Shown here piece after piece: positions 7,517-16,437 of a DNA stretch of 64,000 bases. The translations under genes and the position numbers were made by a program. Position 1 is the stretch's first letter. The number at the start of each line of letters is the position of its first letter. The notes beneath the pieces were generated by a model. The model saw only the letters and a program-made list of their open reading frames with translations, was not told the origin of the DNA and did not search any database. The stretch spans positions 55,872 through 119,871 of the forward strand of contig NZ_JAQGJM010000035.1 of NCBI RefSeq assembly GCF_028290625.1, written 5' to 3'. Source of the DNA: Devosia sp. Its GTDB lineage: Bacteria; Pseudomonadota; Alphaproteobacteria; Rhizobiales; Devosiaceae.

Positions 7517-8188
7517 ATGGCCAAGGGCAAAAAATTGAAGGGGCTTCCGCCGGCCGATGTGGAATCCATTTTCGCAGCCTTCGAGCGCGATAATCCCGAG
7601 CCCAAGGGGGAACTGGACTACATCAACGCCTTCACGCTGCTGGTCGCGGTGGTGTTATCGGCGCAGGCCACTGACGTGGGCGTGAACAAGGCGACCAAGA
7701 AACTGTTCGAACTGGCGCCCAGCCCCGCGGCGATGGTGGCGCTGGGACCGGAGCGAATCGAGGAACTGGTCAAGACAATCGGGCTTTATCGCACCAAGGC
7801 CAAGAACGTGTTCGCGCTCAGCCAATTGCTGATCGAGCGGCACAATGGCGAAGTGCCGGATCGGCGCGAGGCGCTGGAGGCACTGCCCGGCGTGGGGCGC
7901 AAGACCGGTAATGTGGTGCTCAATATTTTCTTCAAGCAGCCCACCATCGCGGTGGACACGCATCTGTTTCGGGTCGGCAATCGCACCGGGTTGGCACCGG
8001 GCGAAAACCCCTTGCAGGTCGAGATGGCGTTGATCAAGGCGGTGCCGGAGCACTATCTGCTGCACGCCCATCACTGGCTGATCCTGCACGGACGCTATGT
8101 GTGCAAGGCGCGCAAGCCGGAATGCTGGCGCTGTATTATTGCCGAATGGTGCCGGTTCGAGCCGAAGACGCCGGCGCCCAAGGAGTGA
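7517..8188 (+). CDS. nth: Endonuclease III (DNA glycosylase/AP lyase)
   Basis: A 223-residue base-excision repair enzyme for oxidised pyrimidines. The helix-hairpin-helix LPGVGRKTGNVVLN carries catalytic Lys129; VDTHLFRVGNRTG carries Asp147. The C-terminal iron-sulphur cluster is complete: Cys196, 203, 206 and 212 with spacing C-x6-C-x2-C-x5-C. The ATG at 7517 is preferred over an upstream in-frame codon because residues match the normal family N-terminus and the divergent DUF2244 promoter needs the space. Downstream is a family D repeat. Confidence 0.96.
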   Translation: MAKGKKLKGLPPADVESIFAAFERDNPEPKGELDYINAFTLLVAVVLSAQATDVGVNKATKKLFELAPSPAAMVALGPERIEELVKTIGLYRTKAKNVFALSQLLIERHNGEVPDRREALEALPGVGRKTGNVVLNIFFKQPTIAVDTHLFRVGNRTGLAPGENPLQVEMALIKAVPEHYLLHAHHWLILHGRYVCKARKPECWRCIIAEWCRFEPKTPAPKE

Positions 8189-8190
8189 GT

Positions 8191-8302
8191 CTCACCTCGC
8201 CCCTTTGGGGAGAGGTCGACGCGCAGCGTCGGGTGAGGGGTCTTTCTGCGTAATATCGCAAGGTCCCCTCACCCTAACCCTCTCCCCGGAGGGGCGAGGG
8301 GG
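8191..8302. repeat. Palindromic repeat, family D, copy 2
   Basis: CTCACCTCGCCCCTTTGGGG...AGAGGTCGACGC at the left and the inverted CCCTCACC...CTCTCCCCGGAGGGGCGAGG at the right. It fills the gap between convergent nth and the DUF2214 gene and may terminate both. Confidence 0.75.
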
Positions 8303-8332
8303 ACCAGGCCGGTGCGGGTTCCCCGTCAGGCG

Positions 8333-8782
8333 CTAATACCCCCGCGCCATGGCTGCCGCGAAAATCGGGATCAGGATCAGGATGACCACTTGGGCGTTGA
8401 TGAAGCGGCGGCTGGCGGCGATATCGCCGGCCGGCGGCACGAAGCCGGAATCGGCCTTGAGGGCATTGCCCCATTTGACCAGCGCCCTGGTGGGCTGGAT
8501 CGACAGCAGGCCGATTGCGAGGAAGGCAACCATCTTGGCCCAGAAGCTGGGACTGGCGACATAGAACTCCCAGCCCTTGCCGCCGAGGAAGACGCGCAAC
8601 ACGCCGATGATGATGACCAGCCCGGCGACCATGCCGTAGAGGCGATCGACGCTGGCGAGCTGGCTGAGGCGCGAGCCCGCAATGCCGGGACGGAGCAGGG
8701 CGAATTCGGCCGCAAGGATGCCCACCAGGGTGAACACTGCGATGTGGTGGAGAATGGCGAAGGTCAGGTCGAGATCGAGCAT
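8333..8782 (-). CDS. DUF2214 family membrane protein
   Basis: A 149-residue integral membrane protein with four predicted hydrophobic segments (about residues 8-28, 45-66, 80-100 and 128-147). The N-terminal LTFAILHHIAVFTLVGILAAEFALLRPGI and the FLGGKGWEFYVASPSFWAKM loop are typical of DUF2214. No enzymatic function is known. It is transcribed divergently from a TetR-type regulator with 75 bp between the starts, so it is the likely target of that regulator (inference). Confidence 0.82.
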   Translation of the reverse strand: MLDLDLTFAILHHIAVFTLVGILAAEFALLRPGIAGSRLSQLASVDRLYGMVAGLVIIIGVLRVFLGGKGWEFYVASPSFWAKMVAFLAIGLLSIQPTRALVKWGNALKADSGFVPPAGDIAASRRFINAQVVILILIPIFAAAMARGY

Positions 8783-8857
8783 TTGTGTCTCCGGTCGGCT
8801 TGCATCGGGCTGGCGTCATGTTAACAGTGCACACATAAATAGAGCAGGATGTGAGCA
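8783..8857. promoter_or_regulatory. Divergent promoter region of the DUF2214 and TetR genes
   Basis: A 75-bp intergenic segment containing the perfect 8-bp palindrome TGTTAACA (8818-8825) and, directly after it, GTGCAC (8827-8832) in an A/T-richer stretch. A TetR-type operator is expected here by arrangement; no long dyad could be confirmed by eye. Confidence 0.4.
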
Positions 8858-9445
8858 GTGTCAACTTCGCCAATCTCGGGCCGGTATCATCATGGCGACC
8901 TGCGGCGGGCATTGCTGGACGCCGCCATGGAGATGCTGGAGGCCGAGGGCGCGGCCGGGCTCGGGCTGCGCGAACTGGCGCGGGTGGTGGGGGTGTCGGC
9001 CGCGGCCCCGTACCGGCATTTCGACAGCAAGATCGCGCTGCTGGAGGCGCTGGCTATCACTGGCTATCAGCGGTTCAGCCGGATGATGGGTGAGGCCGAA
9101 CGCGACAGCGCGCCGGAGCAGCGCATCGCCACGATGGGGCAGACCTATGTGCGTTTCGCGCTGGCCAATCCAAACCTGTTCCGCCTGATGTTTTCGCCCG
9201 ACCTCAAGCGCGACAACCGGCCGGGGCTGCGCATGGCCGCCGATGCGGCGTTTGATACGCTGCGCGCCGTAACGGCGGCCCTGCCGGAGGGCGACAAGAG
9301 GATTGCGGCGCTCAAGGCGTGGGCGCAGGTGCATGGACTGGCGGTGCTGCTGCTGGATGGGCAGATCGCGCTGCGTCCCAATGAGGATATCGGCGCGCTG
9401 ATCGCAGCGGTGCTTGCCGACAAAACCGGCTTCGACGCCGCATAA
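8858..9445 (+). CDS. TetR/AcrR family transcriptional regulator
   Basis: A 195-residue protein. The N-terminal HTH is clear: LRRALLDAAMEMLEAEGAAGLGLRELARVVGVSAAAPYRHF DSKIALLEAL fits the TetR DNA-binding domain (residues about 12-62). The C-terminal ligand domain contains FALANPNLFRLMFSP, typical of the TetR_C_33/WHG-like subgroup (YrhI/AcrR type). It starts with GTG. Its ligand is unknown; by position it probably controls itself and the divergent DUF2214 membrane protein. Confidence 0.9.
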   Translation: MSTSPISGRYHHGDLRRALLDAAMEMLEAEGAAGLGLRELARVVGVSAAAPYRHFDSKIALLEALAITGYQRFSRMMGEAERDSAPEQRIATMGQTYVRFALANPNLFRLMFSPDLKRDNRPGLRMAADAAFDTLRAVTAALPEGDKRIAALKAWAQVHGLAVLLLDGQIALRPNEDIGALIAAVLADKTGFDAA

Positions 9446-9511
9446 TCGTTGCGCGCAACGGGGCGTTCCGTTACATCGGCCCGGTCCCAATATCTTCCAG
9501 AGCGAGCCCCA

Positions 9512-10531
9512 ATGGCCCAGTCCCGCTTCGACGTCCTGACCATCGGTAACGCGATCGTCGATATCATCGCGCCGGCCAAAGCAGGGTTCATCGAAGCCGA
9601 GGGAATGAAAAAGGGCATCATGCACCTGATCGACGCCGACCGGGCGCTCGATCTCTATGGGCGGATGCCGACGGACAAGCAGCAGATTTCGGGCGGTAGT
9701 GCCGCCAATACGGCCGCTGGCGTCGCCTCCCTGGGTGGCCGCGCGGCCTTCGTGGGCAAGGTGGCGGACGACGCGCTGGGCGACTTCTTTCAGCAGGATT
9801 TCCACGCCATCGGCGTGCACTATGCCACCACGCGGCTGATCCATGGGGCGCCCACCGCGCGCTCGATGATCTTCGTGTCGGAAGACGATGGCGAGCGTAC
9901 CATGAATACCTATCTGGGCGCCTGCCAGCAATTGACCGAAGTCGACATTATCGAGGACGAAATCGGCGGCGCCGAAATCACCTATATGGAGGGCTTTTTG
10001 TGGGACCCGCAGGAGGCCAAGAAGGCCTTCGTGCTGGCGGCCCATTATGCCCACAAGAACGAGCGCGCTGCAGCCTTCACTCTGAGCGATCCGTTCTGCG
10101 TCGATCGCTATCGCGACGAATTTTTGGACCTGATGCGCTCCAAGACCATGGACCACGTCTATGCCAATGTGCATGAGCTGAAGTCGCTGTATCAGACCCA
10201 GGACCTGGGCGAGGCCGTGCGGCAGATTGCCAAGGATTGCGAGCTGGCGGCCATCACCATGGGCGCGGATGGCGCCATGGTGATTTGTGACGGCGAAGTG
10301 ACTTCGGTGCCGGCGTTCCCGATCGACAAAGTGGTGGATGCGACGGGGGCAGGGGATTTGTTTGCGGCAGGATTTTTGCTGGGCATGGCGCGGGGGCAGA
10401 CGCTGGAGTCAGCGCTCAAGACCGGATGCCTGGCGGCGAGCGAAGTGATCTCGCATGTCGGGGCGCGGCCGCAGTTGGATCTGGCTGGGTTGGCGCGCGA
10501 GCATGGGCTGGCGCAGGCGCTGGATGGGTAG
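9512..10531 (+). CDS. Adenosine kinase (PfkB carbohydrate kinase family)
   Basis: A 339-residue ribokinase-fold enzyme. It begins FDVLTIGNAIVDIIA, contains the substrate-binding ISGGSAANTAAGVASLGG motif, and ends with the anion-hole and base motif DATGAGDLFAAGFLLGM, where the second Asp is catalytic. Length and the DKQQISGGSAANT/YANVHEL patterns match alphaproteobacterial adenosine kinases, which phosphorylate adenosine to AMP in purine salvage; a related sugar substrate cannot be excluded. The ATG at 9512 is chosen from family length. It is monocistronic and followed by a family B repeat. Confidence 0.88.
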   Translation: MAQSRFDVLTIGNAIVDIIAPAKAGFIEAEGMKKGIMHLIDADRALDLYGRMPTDKQQISGGSAANTAAGVASLGGRAAFVGKVADDALGDFFQQDFHAIGVHYATTRLIHGAPTARSMIFVSEDDGERTMNTYLGACQQLTEVDIIEDEIGGAEITYMEGFLWDPQEAKKAFVLAAHYAHKNERAAAFTLSDPFCVDRYRDEFLDLMRSKTMDHVYANVHELKSLYQTQDLGEAVRQIAKDCELAAITMGADGAMVICDGEVTSVPAFPIDKVVDATGAGDLFAAGFLLGMARGQTLESALKTGCLAASEVISHVGARPQLDLAGLAREHGLAQALDG

Positions 10532-10615
10532 TCTACGGTAGCGAAGGTGTCCTTCACCCCACCTGTGTGGGGAGCAGATCAACGGATCTAGCTTGAGATT
10601 TCCTCATCCACCGTT

Positions 10616-10694
10616 CTTCCCGCGGGCTTGACCCGCGGGCCATTCTCAACTCGACGCAAGCGGCGGCAGGCCCGCGGATCAAGTCCGCGGGAAG
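10616..10694. repeat. Palindromic repeat, family B, copy 2
   Basis: Left arm CTTCCCGCGGGCTTGACCCG, right arm CGCGGATCAAGTCCGCGGGA, with about 30 nt between them. It lies between the convergent adenosine kinase and TIM-barrel genes; a small hairpin CCCCACC...GGTGGGG-like (about 10556-10574) precedes it. Confidence 0.85.
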
Positions 10695-10745
10695 GCGGGA
10701 GCTCTATCGGCATGATGGTCGCATGCCTTCCCAAAGGAGGGAGCG

Positions 10746-11513
10746 TTAGGCCCTCAGCGCGGCTTTGGTCTGCTCGAATGACGCCGCGCTATCTCCGATC
10801 GGGCGATATTCCAGTCCTGCGAATCCCTCGTAGCCATTGTCCGCCAGCCAATTCACGGCGCTGGCCAGCGCGAGCCCACCCGTGCCAGGCTGGTTGCGGC
10901 CGGGATGATCGGCGATGTGCAGGTGAACGATGCGATCGATGTGACCGGCCATGACCTCCTGCGGAACTTCGTCCATCACCATGGAATGGTAGAGGTCGTA
11001 GGTCAGGCCGATTTCGGGACGGTTGACGGCGTTGACGATGTCGAGACCTTCAGCGGTCGAGCTCAAGTAATAGCCCTTGTGGTCGACGCGGGTGTTGAGC
11101 GGCTCGAGGCCGAGGCGCAGGCCGCTGCCCTTGAGCACATCGGCTGAGCCGGACATCGCTTCGACCAGCGCATCGTGCTGGGAAGCACGGGACACGCCGG
11201 ACAGTTCGGGACCGCCCTGGGCGATCAGCATTTTGGCGCCGAGGCGCAAGGCGACGTCGCGGCTTTGGGCGAGGCCGTCGAAGAAGCGCTGGTGGTCACT
11301 GGTGCGGGTCAATTCGGCAAAAGGTTCGGCAACGATGCCGGCCAGGGTCAGCCCGGTTTCGCCCAGGGCGTCCTCGATGGCGTCGAGGTTCTTGTTGGAC
11401 CAGAGCCAGAATTCCACCGCATCGAACCCGGCGGCCTTGGCCAGACGGATGCGCTCCGCCGGATCGGCCCTTTCGGGCACGAACAGCATGTCGATGCAAG
11501 CGGAGTAGCGCAT
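10746..11513 (-). CDS. TIM-barrel sugar isomerase of the hydroxypyruvate isomerase (Hyi) type
   Basis: A 255-residue xylose-isomerase-like TIM barrel (AP endonuclease 2 family). Metal and substrate motifs are visible: GLEPLNTRVDHKGYYL (the family's conserved EPLN), IGLTYDLYHSMVMDE, VHLHIADHPGRNQPGTG and GLEYRP with the last metal-ligand Glu. This pattern fits Hyi-like proteins that interconvert hydroxypyruvate and tartronate semialdehyde or related keto-sugars. The exact substrate is uncertain. The ATG at 11513 has an AGGGAG upstream. It lies 69 bp downstream of coaA on the same strand and may be co-transcribed. Confidence 0.8.
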   Translation of the reverse strand: MRYSACIDMLFVPERADPAERIRLAKAAGFDAVEFWLWSNKNLDAIEDALGETGLTLAGIVAEPFAELTRTSDHQRFFDGLAQSRDVALRLGAKMLIAQGGPELSGVSRASQHDALVEAMSGSADVLKGSGLRLGLEPLNTRVDHKGYYLSSTAEGLDIVNAVNRPEIGLTYDLYHSMVMDEVPQEVMAGHIDRIVHLHIADHPGRNQPGTGGLALASAVNWLADNGYEGFAGLEYRPIGDSAASFEQTKAALRA

Positions 11514-11582
11514 ATTTTTGGCTCCCTTTTGTCGGCACATCGCTGAATGCGAAAACCGGTTCCCACTTTTTCGCGCGATGCG

Positions 11583-12533
11583 CTAAACGCGACGCAATTT
11601 CACGTCTTCGATGGCGTGGCTCTTGCCCTTCTTGAGGATCAGATCGGCGCGGCCGCGGGTGGGCACGACGTTCTGCCGCAGGTTGGGCAGGTTGATGGTT
11701 TCCCAGACCATTTTGCCGAAGGCGCCGGCCTCGTCCTTGCTCATGGCCGCAAAGCGGCGGAAGAACGAGGTGGGGTCGCGGAAGGCGGTTTCGCGCAGCT
11801 TGAAGAAGCGCTCCATGAACCAGGACTCCAGGTCCTCGTCGTCGGCGTCGATATAGATCGAGAAATCGATGAAGTCGGAGGCGAAGAGGATCGGCTTGCC
11901 GGTCTTGGGGAGTTCGCCCGGCTGCAGGATGTTCAGCCCCTCGACGATCAGGATATTGGGGCGGTCGATGACCACCTGCTGGTCGGGGACAATGTCGTAG
12001 ACCAGATGCGAATAGACCGGCGCCGCGACATTGCCCTTGCCCGATTTGATATCGGCAAGGAACTGCACGAAGCGACCGCGATCGTAGCTTTCGGGGAAAC
12101 CCTTGCGCTGCATGATGCCGCGTTCGGTCAGCACGGCATTGGGCATCAGGAAGCCATCGGTGGTGACCAGATCGACCTTGGGGCTGGAGGGCCAGCGCTG
12201 CAGCAGCGCGCGCAGGATACGCGCCGTGGTCGACTTGCCCACCGCCACCGAGCCGGCGACGCCGATGATGAAGGGCACCTTCTGGTCGGGGGTTTCGAGA
12301 AAGCGGGTCGATACATTGTGCAGGCCCTGCACGGCCTCGACGTAAAACGAGAGTAGGCGCGTCAGCGGCAGATAGACCTCTTCGGCCTCTTCCAGCGAGA
12401 TCGGATCGCTGAGGGTGCGCAGGCGCTCGATGTCGGCGGCGTCGAGCGTCATCGGCTCGTCGGCGCGGAGGGCCGACCACTGGGCCTTGGTGAAGCTATG
12501 GTAGGGGGCGAGAACCGGGCGGCGCTTGGTCAT
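11583..12533 (-). CDS. coaA: Pantothenate kinase, type I
   Basis: A 316-residue kinase for the first step of coenzyme A synthesis. The P-loop GVAGSVAVGKSTTARIL is followed by the VTTDGFLMPN and KGFPESYD motifs; the C-terminal region shows FRDPTSFFRRFA and LPTRGRADLILKKG-like sequence (VVPTRGRADLIL). The length and motifs fit type I (PanK-I) and not CoaX. The ATG overlaps the hisE stop (TGATG), so coaA is the distal part of the his transcription unit. Type I enzymes are usually inhibited by CoA. coaE, the last CoA-pathway enzyme, is in this window at 23705. Confidence 0.96.
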   Translation of the reverse strand: MTKRRPVLAPYHSFTKAQWSALRADEPMTLDAADIERLRTLSDPISLEEAEEVYLPLTRLLSFYVEAVQGLHNVSTRFLETPDQKVPFIIGVAGSVAVGKSTTARILRALLQRWPSSPKVDLVTTDGFLMPNAVLTERGIMQRKGFPESYDRGRFVQFLADIKSGKGNVAAPVYSHLVYDIVPDQQVVIDRPNILIVEGLNILQPGELPKTGKPILFASDFIDFSIYIDADDEDLESWFMERFFKLRETAFRDPTSFFRRFAAMSKDEAGAFGKMVWETINLPNLRQNVVPTRGRADLILKKGKSHAIEDVKLRRV

Positions 12534-12853
12534 CAGGACGGTTTCCGCGACGCTTTTTCGGCAAGGCCGGACTGGGACTGGCGGGATTCGAGCACGTCCA
12601 TGACGTCGGACAGAGGCACACCCGTGGCGCGCAGCAGCACCAGCAGGTGATAGAGGACGTCGCCGGCTTCCTTGGCGAGTTCGCCCGGTTTGTCCATGAC
12701 GGCGGCAATGACCGCCTCGGTGGCTTCCTCGCCGAGCTTCTGAGCGCACTTTTCGACGCCGCGCGAAATCAGCTTGGCGGTGTAGCTCTCATCGGGAGAG
12801 GCGGCCGCGCGCAGGGCGATGCGGGCATCGAGGTCGTCAAGGGTAAAGGGCAT
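12533..12853 (-). CDS. hisE: Phosphoribosyl-ATP pyrophosphatase
   Basis: A 106-residue all-alpha MazG-like NTP pyrophosphohydrolase that converts PR-ATP to PR-AMP in histidine synthesis. The helix [18 protein letters not shown] carries the KxxEExxE metal-binding pattern, and [14 protein letters not shown] the second ExxD pattern. Length is typical of a single-domain HisE. It overlaps coaA by one base and is separated from hisF by about 190 bp that contain a repeat; hisI is not in the window. Confidence 0.94.
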   Translation of the reverse strand: MPFTLDDLDARIALRAAASPDESYTAKLISRGVEKCAQKLGEEATEAVIAAVMDKPGELAKEAGDVLYHLLVLLRATGVPLSDVMDVLESRQSQSGLAEKASRKPS

Positions 12854-12880
12854 GCGTCGAGCTTTCCAAAAACACCGGAT

Positions 12881-12948
12881 GTGACCCCGGCGCAGGCCGG
12901 GGCCTATCCCGAGATCTCAAGATGGGTCCCCGCCTGCGCGGGGATGAC
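12881..12948. repeat. Palindromic repeat, family C, copy 1
   Basis: GTGACCCCGGCGCAGGCCGG on the left is mirrored, with some mismatches, by CCCCGCCTGCGCGGGGATGAC on the right, around a centre containing GAGATCTCAAGATGGG. It lies inside the his unit between hisF and hisE. Copy 4 (44665) has almost the same centre. Confidence 0.8.
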
Positions 12949-13043
12949 ATCGAGATTGGGGGACCGTTAGCGTAAATCGCCGGCGCAGTCACCTAGACCT
13001 AAGCTGCTAGCCATTCGAGCGTAGCTCTCATGGCCTTGCCTGC

Positions 13044-13874
13044 TCAAATCGCTCCACCGGAGCGATTTGCCCTATCGGTCGCAGTCAAGTCCATGCGGAC
13101 GGGAATGCCATGGTCGGCGAGATACTGCTTGGCCTGGGGGATAGTGTAGGTGCCGAAGTGGAAGATGGACGCGGCCAGCACGGCGCTGGCATGGCCTTGC
13201 TGCACACCTTCGACCAGGTGATCGAGATTGCCGACGCCACCCGAGGCGATGACCGGGACATTGACCGCATCGGTGATGGCGCGGGTCAGGGCGATATCGA
13301 AGCCGGACTTGGTGCCGTCGCGATCCATCGAGGTGACCAGCAATTCGCCGGCGCCGAGTTCGACCATGCGGACGGCGAATTCAACCGCGTCGAGGCCCGA
13401 GGCCTTGCGGCCGCCATGGGTGAAGACTTCCCATTCGGATTTGTTGTCGCCACCCAGGCGCCGGTCGAGCCGCTGCTTGGCATCGACCGAGACGACGATG
13501 CACTGGTTGCCGAACTTGTCGGCAGCGCGGGCGATGAAATCGGGCTCGTTGACCGCGGACGAATTGATCGCGACCTTGTCGGCGCCCGACAGCAGCAGCT
13601 TGCGGATATGCTCGATGGTGCGCACGCCGCCGCCGACGGTGACGGGCATGAAGCAATGCGCGGCCACGCGCTCGACGACATCAAAAATGGTGTCGCGGCC
13701 CTCGTGGCTGGCAGCGATATCGAGGAAGCAGAGTTCGTCGGCGCCGGCCGCATCATAAGCGATAGCAGCTTGCACCGGGTCGCCGGCATCGATCAGGTCG
13801 ACGAACTGCACGCCCTTGACCACACGACCGTCCTTGACGTCGAGGCAGGGGATGAGGCGGGTCTTGAGGGTCAC
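13044..13874 (-). CDS. hisF: Imidazole glycerol phosphate synthase, cyclase subunit
   Basis: A 276-residue (beta/alpha)8 enzyme that, with HisH, makes IGP and [24 protein letters not shown] carries the first catalytic Asp, [28 protein letters not shown] is the phosphate-binding segment, and [14 protein letters not shown] carries the second Asp. The start is the GTG at 13874, which fits the family N-terminus and has AAGGA upstream; the frame is open further but is not conserved. The protein has about 15 extra C-terminal residues ([15 protein letters not shown]) beyond the usual GIPVR end. Confidence 0.95.
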   Translation of the reverse strand: MTLKTRLIPCLDVKDGRVVKGVQFVDLIDAGDPVQAAIAYDAAGADELCFLDIAASHEGRDTIFDVVERVAAHCFMPVTVGGGVRTIEHIRKLLLSGADKVAINSSAVNEPDFIARAADKFGNQCIVVSVDAKQRLDRRLGGDNKSEWEVFTHGGRKASGLDAVEFAVRMVELGAGELLVTSMDRDGTKSGFDIALTRAITDAVNVPVIASGGVGNLDHLVEGVQQGHASAVLAASIFHFGTYTIPQAKQYLADHGIPVRMDLTATDRANRSGGAI

Positions 13875-13929
13875 GGAGAAAAGTCCTTGTTCGACGACCA
13901 AGATAGGGACGAAGCGGCGGGAATGCCAG

Positions 13930-14172
13930 TCAGGGAACGGGCCGGTTGTGGCGGCCCCAGGCGAGGCGGTGGATGACAAGCGTGATGCCCCAGACCATCA
14001 CTGCGCCCATGCCGAGCGGCGCGGTGATGACGAGCAGGACGCCGAGGTTGGGGTCACTCACCATCATGAAGAACGGAAAAATCGTGAGCAGCAAGATCAG
14101 CGCTAGCAGGACCAGGTAGACCCGCCAGGGAAAGCGGCGCTGGCGGACTGGTCTGGGGGCAGGGTCCGTCAT
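13930..14172 (-). CDS. Small two-segment membrane protein, paralogue of the next gene
   Basis: An 80-residue protein of unknown function. [29 protein letters not shown] gives a basic amphipathic start and first membrane segment; [24 protein letters not shown] is the second. It shares the opening RQRRFPW.VY and the closing PLG.GA..VW...L.IH..AW with the protein encoded at 14169-14498, so the two are tandem duplicates. The ATG overlaps the neighbour's stop by 4 nt. It sits between hisA and hisF on the same strand. Confidence 0.65.
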   Translation of the reverse strand: MTDPAPRPVRQRRFPWRVYLVLLALILLLTIFPFFMMVSDPNLGVLLVITAPLGMGAVMVWGITLVIHRLAWGRHNRPVP

Positions 14173-14498
14173 GGCGCGGACCGGTTGCTGCGGACCCAGG
14201 CGCCGTGGTGGATGATGAGGACGATCAGCCAGACGATGGAGGCGCCCAGCCCAAGCGGCACGGTGGCCAGCATGAGCCAGCCGAGCACCGCCATGGTGTA
14301 GAGATTTTCGCCCCAATCCTCGCCCGAGATCATGCAGGGGTGAACGCTCCCCTCATCGACGAGGCAGCCATTGGACTGCGCGATCATCGAGGCCGAGACC
14401 AGCGAGGCAATCGGCCACAGGGCAAAAATGACAATGAAGACCAACGACGTCCAATAGACCCACCAGGGAAAGCGGCGCTGGCGGATCGCCTCGTTCAT
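14169..14498 (-). CDS. Small membrane protein of the his operon, paralogue of the previous gene
   Basis: A 109-residue protein. The N-terminal [30 protein letters not shown] is the first membrane segment and [24 protein letters not shown] the second; between them a loop with two cysteines ([20 protein letters not shown]) could lie outside the membrane and form a disulphide. No family is recognised. Its ATG overlaps the hisA stop by 4 nt (ATGA), and its stop overlaps the next start by 4 nt, so it is translated with the his genes. Confidence 0.65.
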   Translation of the reverse strand: MNEAIRQRRFPWWVYWTSLVFIVIFALWPIASLVSASMIAQSNGCLVDEGSVHPCMISGEDWGENLYTMAVLGWLMLATVPLGLGASIVWLIVLIIHHGAWVRSNRSAP

Positions 14499-15226
14499 GC
14501 GGCGGCCTTGAGCAAAGCGAGTGCTTCACGTGAATCAATGCGGCCGTCGTAGAGCGCGCGGCCGGAAATGGCGCCTTCGAGGGCGCGATATTTCGGATCG
14601 GCGAGGGTGGCGATATCAGCCATGGACGCGAGGCCGCCCGAGGCGATCACCGGGATGGCGGTGGCCTCGGCGAGTTTGAGGGTGGCCTCCCAATTGATGC
14701 CGGCGAGAATCCCGTCGCGGTCGATGTCGGTATAGATGATGGCGGCGACGCCAGCGCCTTCGAAGCGCTTGGCGAGTTCGATGACGGAGAGCTCGGAGGT
14801 TTCGGCCCAGCCCTCGACGGCGACCATGCCGGCGCGGGCGTCGATGCCGACGGCGATCTGGCCGGGAAAGGCTTTGGCAGCTTCGCGGACCAAAGCGGGA
14901 TCGCGCACCGCGATGGTGCCGAGGATAACACGGGAAATGCCACGGCTGAGCCAGGCGTCGATATGAGCCATGGTCCGGATGCCGCCACCGAGCTGGACGG
15001 GGAATTTCACCGCGCCAATGATGGCCTCGACGGCGGCGCCGTTGACGCTCTCGCCCGCGAAGGCGCCATTGAGATCGACGACGTGCAGGTATTCAAAGCC
15101 CTGGTCTTCGAACAGTTTTGCCTGGGCGGCGGGGCTGTCATTGAACACGGTGGCTTGGTTCATGTCGCCCAGCTTGAGGCGAACGCACTGGCCGTCCTTG
15201 AGATCGATGGCGGGGAACAGAATCAT
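14495..15226 (-). CDS. hisA: ProFAR isomerase (1-(5-phosphoribosyl)-5-[(5-phosphoribosylamino)methylideneamino]imidazole-4-carboxamide isomerase)
   Basis: A 243-residue TIM barrel of histidine synthesis. [16 protein letters not shown] has the catalytic Asp8, [28 protein letters not shown] is the first phosphate site, [14 protein letters not shown] carries the second catalytic Asp, and [16 protein letters not shown] is the second phosphate site. The start overlaps the hisH stop by 4 nt. A parS-like sequence (14522-14537) is written into its last codons. Confidence 0.96.
   Translation of the reverse strand: MILFPAIDLKDGQCVRLKLGDMNQATVFNDSPAAQAKLFEDQGFEYLHVVDLNGAFAGESVNGAAVEAIIGAVKFPVQLGGGIRTMAHIDAWLSRGISRVILGTIAVRDPALVREAAKAFPGQIAVGIDARAGMVAVEGWAETSELSVIELAKRFEGAGVAAIIYTDIDRDGILAGINWEATLKLAEATAIPVIASGGLASMADIATLADPKYRALEGAISGRALYDGRIDSREALALLKAAA
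14522..14537. promoter_or_regulatory. parS: parS-like site 2, inside hisA
   Basis: TGCTTCACGTGAATCA matches the parS consensus at 14 of 16 positions with a complete TTCACGTGAA core. On the hisA coding strand it reads through the codons for Asp-Ser-Arg-Glu near the C-terminus. Confidence 0.6.
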
Positions 15227-15867
15227 GGGGACCAGGTCAGGAAGTTGGAGATGAGGGCCAGGCCGAGTGCCTGGCTTTTTTCGGGGTGGAACTGCGTGCC
15301 GAAAATGTTGTCGCGGCCGACGATGGCAGTGACGGGCCCGCCGTAATCGGTGGTGGCGATACGGGTGTCATCGCGGTCGGTCTGCAGGTGATAGGAGTGC
15401 ACGAAATAGGCGTGCAGGCCTTCTGGGATGCCGGCGAGGAGTGCGTGGGACCGCGCGATGGTCAGCGTGTTCCAGCCCATGTGGGGAATCTTGAGGGTCG
15501 GATCGGACGGGGTCAGGTGGACCACCGCACCATCGATCCACCCGAGGCCGGGGGTGATGGCCTTTTCGCGGCCCTCGGTGGCGAGCAATTGCATGCCGAC
15601 GCAGATGCCGAGGAAGGGCGTGCCGCCACGGATGACGCGGTCTTCCAGCACGTCGCGCATGCCGGGGACTGCATTGAGGCCGGCGGCGCAATCGGCGAAG
15701 GCGCCGACGCCGGGCAGCACGATGCGATCGGCGGCACGGACCTTTTCGGGGTCGGCGGTGACGAGGATCTCGGGGGGATTATCCATGAGCGCGGCTTGGC
15801 GCTCGAAGGCGTTGGCGGCGCTGCGCAGATTGCCCGAGCCGTAATCGATGATGGTAACGAGGCTCAT
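15223..15867 (-). CDS. hisH: Imidazole glycerol phosphate synthase, glutaminase subunit
   Basis: A 214-residue class I glutamine amidotransferase that supplies ammonia to HisF. The oxyanion strand motif is VLPGVGAF, the nucleophile Cys89 is in [11 protein letters not shown], and the triad is completed by His194 and Glu196 in [11 protein letters not shown]. The start overlaps the DUF2628 stop by 4 nt. Length is usual. Confidence 0.96.
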   Translation of the reverse strand: MSLVTIIDYGSGNLRSAANAFERQAALMDNPPEILVTADPEKVRAADRIVLPGVGAFADCAAGLNAVPGMRDVLEDRVIRGGTPFLGICVGMQLLATEGREKAITPGLGWIDGAVVHLTPSDPTLKIPHMGWNTLTIARSHALLAGIPEGLHAYFVHSYHLQTDRDDTRIATTDYGGPVTAIVGRDNIFGTQFHPEKSQALGLALISNFLTWSP

Positions 15868-16208
15868 TTGGATTCCAGCCAGGAGAGGGTCGCAAGATCG
15901 GGGGCGGCGGCGACGCGGTCGCCATGATGGGTCCAGCCGCGACGATGCAGGGCATGGCGGCGCAGGCTGGGAGCCGTGAAACCGATCCAGAGGACGAAGA
16001 GGAAGTAGAGCCAGACCGTAGCGGCACCGCCGAGGATGGTGGCGGCAAACCCGAGGGCAATGACGGTGACCGCATAAGCGATCAATTCAAGCCAGAGGCC
16101 ATGGACCAGCGCGAAGATAGGCGGCAGCAGGAAGGCAGCCCACGAGAATTTTTCGGGGATGGCGGCCGGGGCGGCGGACTGGCGTTCGTAGATGGCAAAG
16201 AGGGTCAT
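15864..16208 (-). CDS. DUF2628 domain-containing membrane protein
   Basis: A 114-residue protein. IYERQ..., then [31 protein letters not shown] is the conserved start of DUF2628, followed by two or three hydrophobic segments and the conserved [19 protein letters not shown]. The family is often found between hisB and hisH in Hyphomicrobiales; its role in histidine synthesis, if any, is unknown. The ATG at 16208 is chosen from the GGAAA upstream and family N-terminus. The stop overlaps hisH by 4 nt. Confidence 0.82.
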   Translation of the reverse strand: MTLFAIYERQSAAPAAIPEKFSWAAFLLPPIFALVHGLWLELIAYAVTVIALGFAATILGGAATVWLYFLFVLWIGFTAPSLRRHALHRRGWTHHGDRVAAAPDLATLSWLESK

Positions 16209-16321
16209 GGCGTTTCCATGCGGCAAGGCCGGATCATGTGCACTTAAGACATATCGGGCGGCGTTGGAAGGGTTGGCCGCTGCATGCGGCTTCGCCCCTT
16301 GATCGGCAGACTACCACCGGC

Positions 16322-16412
16322 CTTCTCGCGGGCTTGACCCGCGAGCCTGTCGCAGCACACGCCGGACATGGTGGTCGCCGGGAGTGGCCCGCGGATCAAG
16401 TCCGCGGGAAGG
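16322..16412. repeat. Palindromic repeat, family B, copy 3
   Basis: CTTCTCGCGGGCTTGACCCG...CGAGCC at the left and TGGCCCGCGGATCAAGTCCG...GGGAAGG at the right, about 40 nt apart. The left arm has one mismatch to the family (TCTCGC for TCCCGC), balanced by a matching change in its own inner dyad. It separates hisB from the DUF2628 gene. Confidence 0.8.
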
Positions 16413-16437
16413 ACGGTGGGTGGGGCGACAATGGCTT

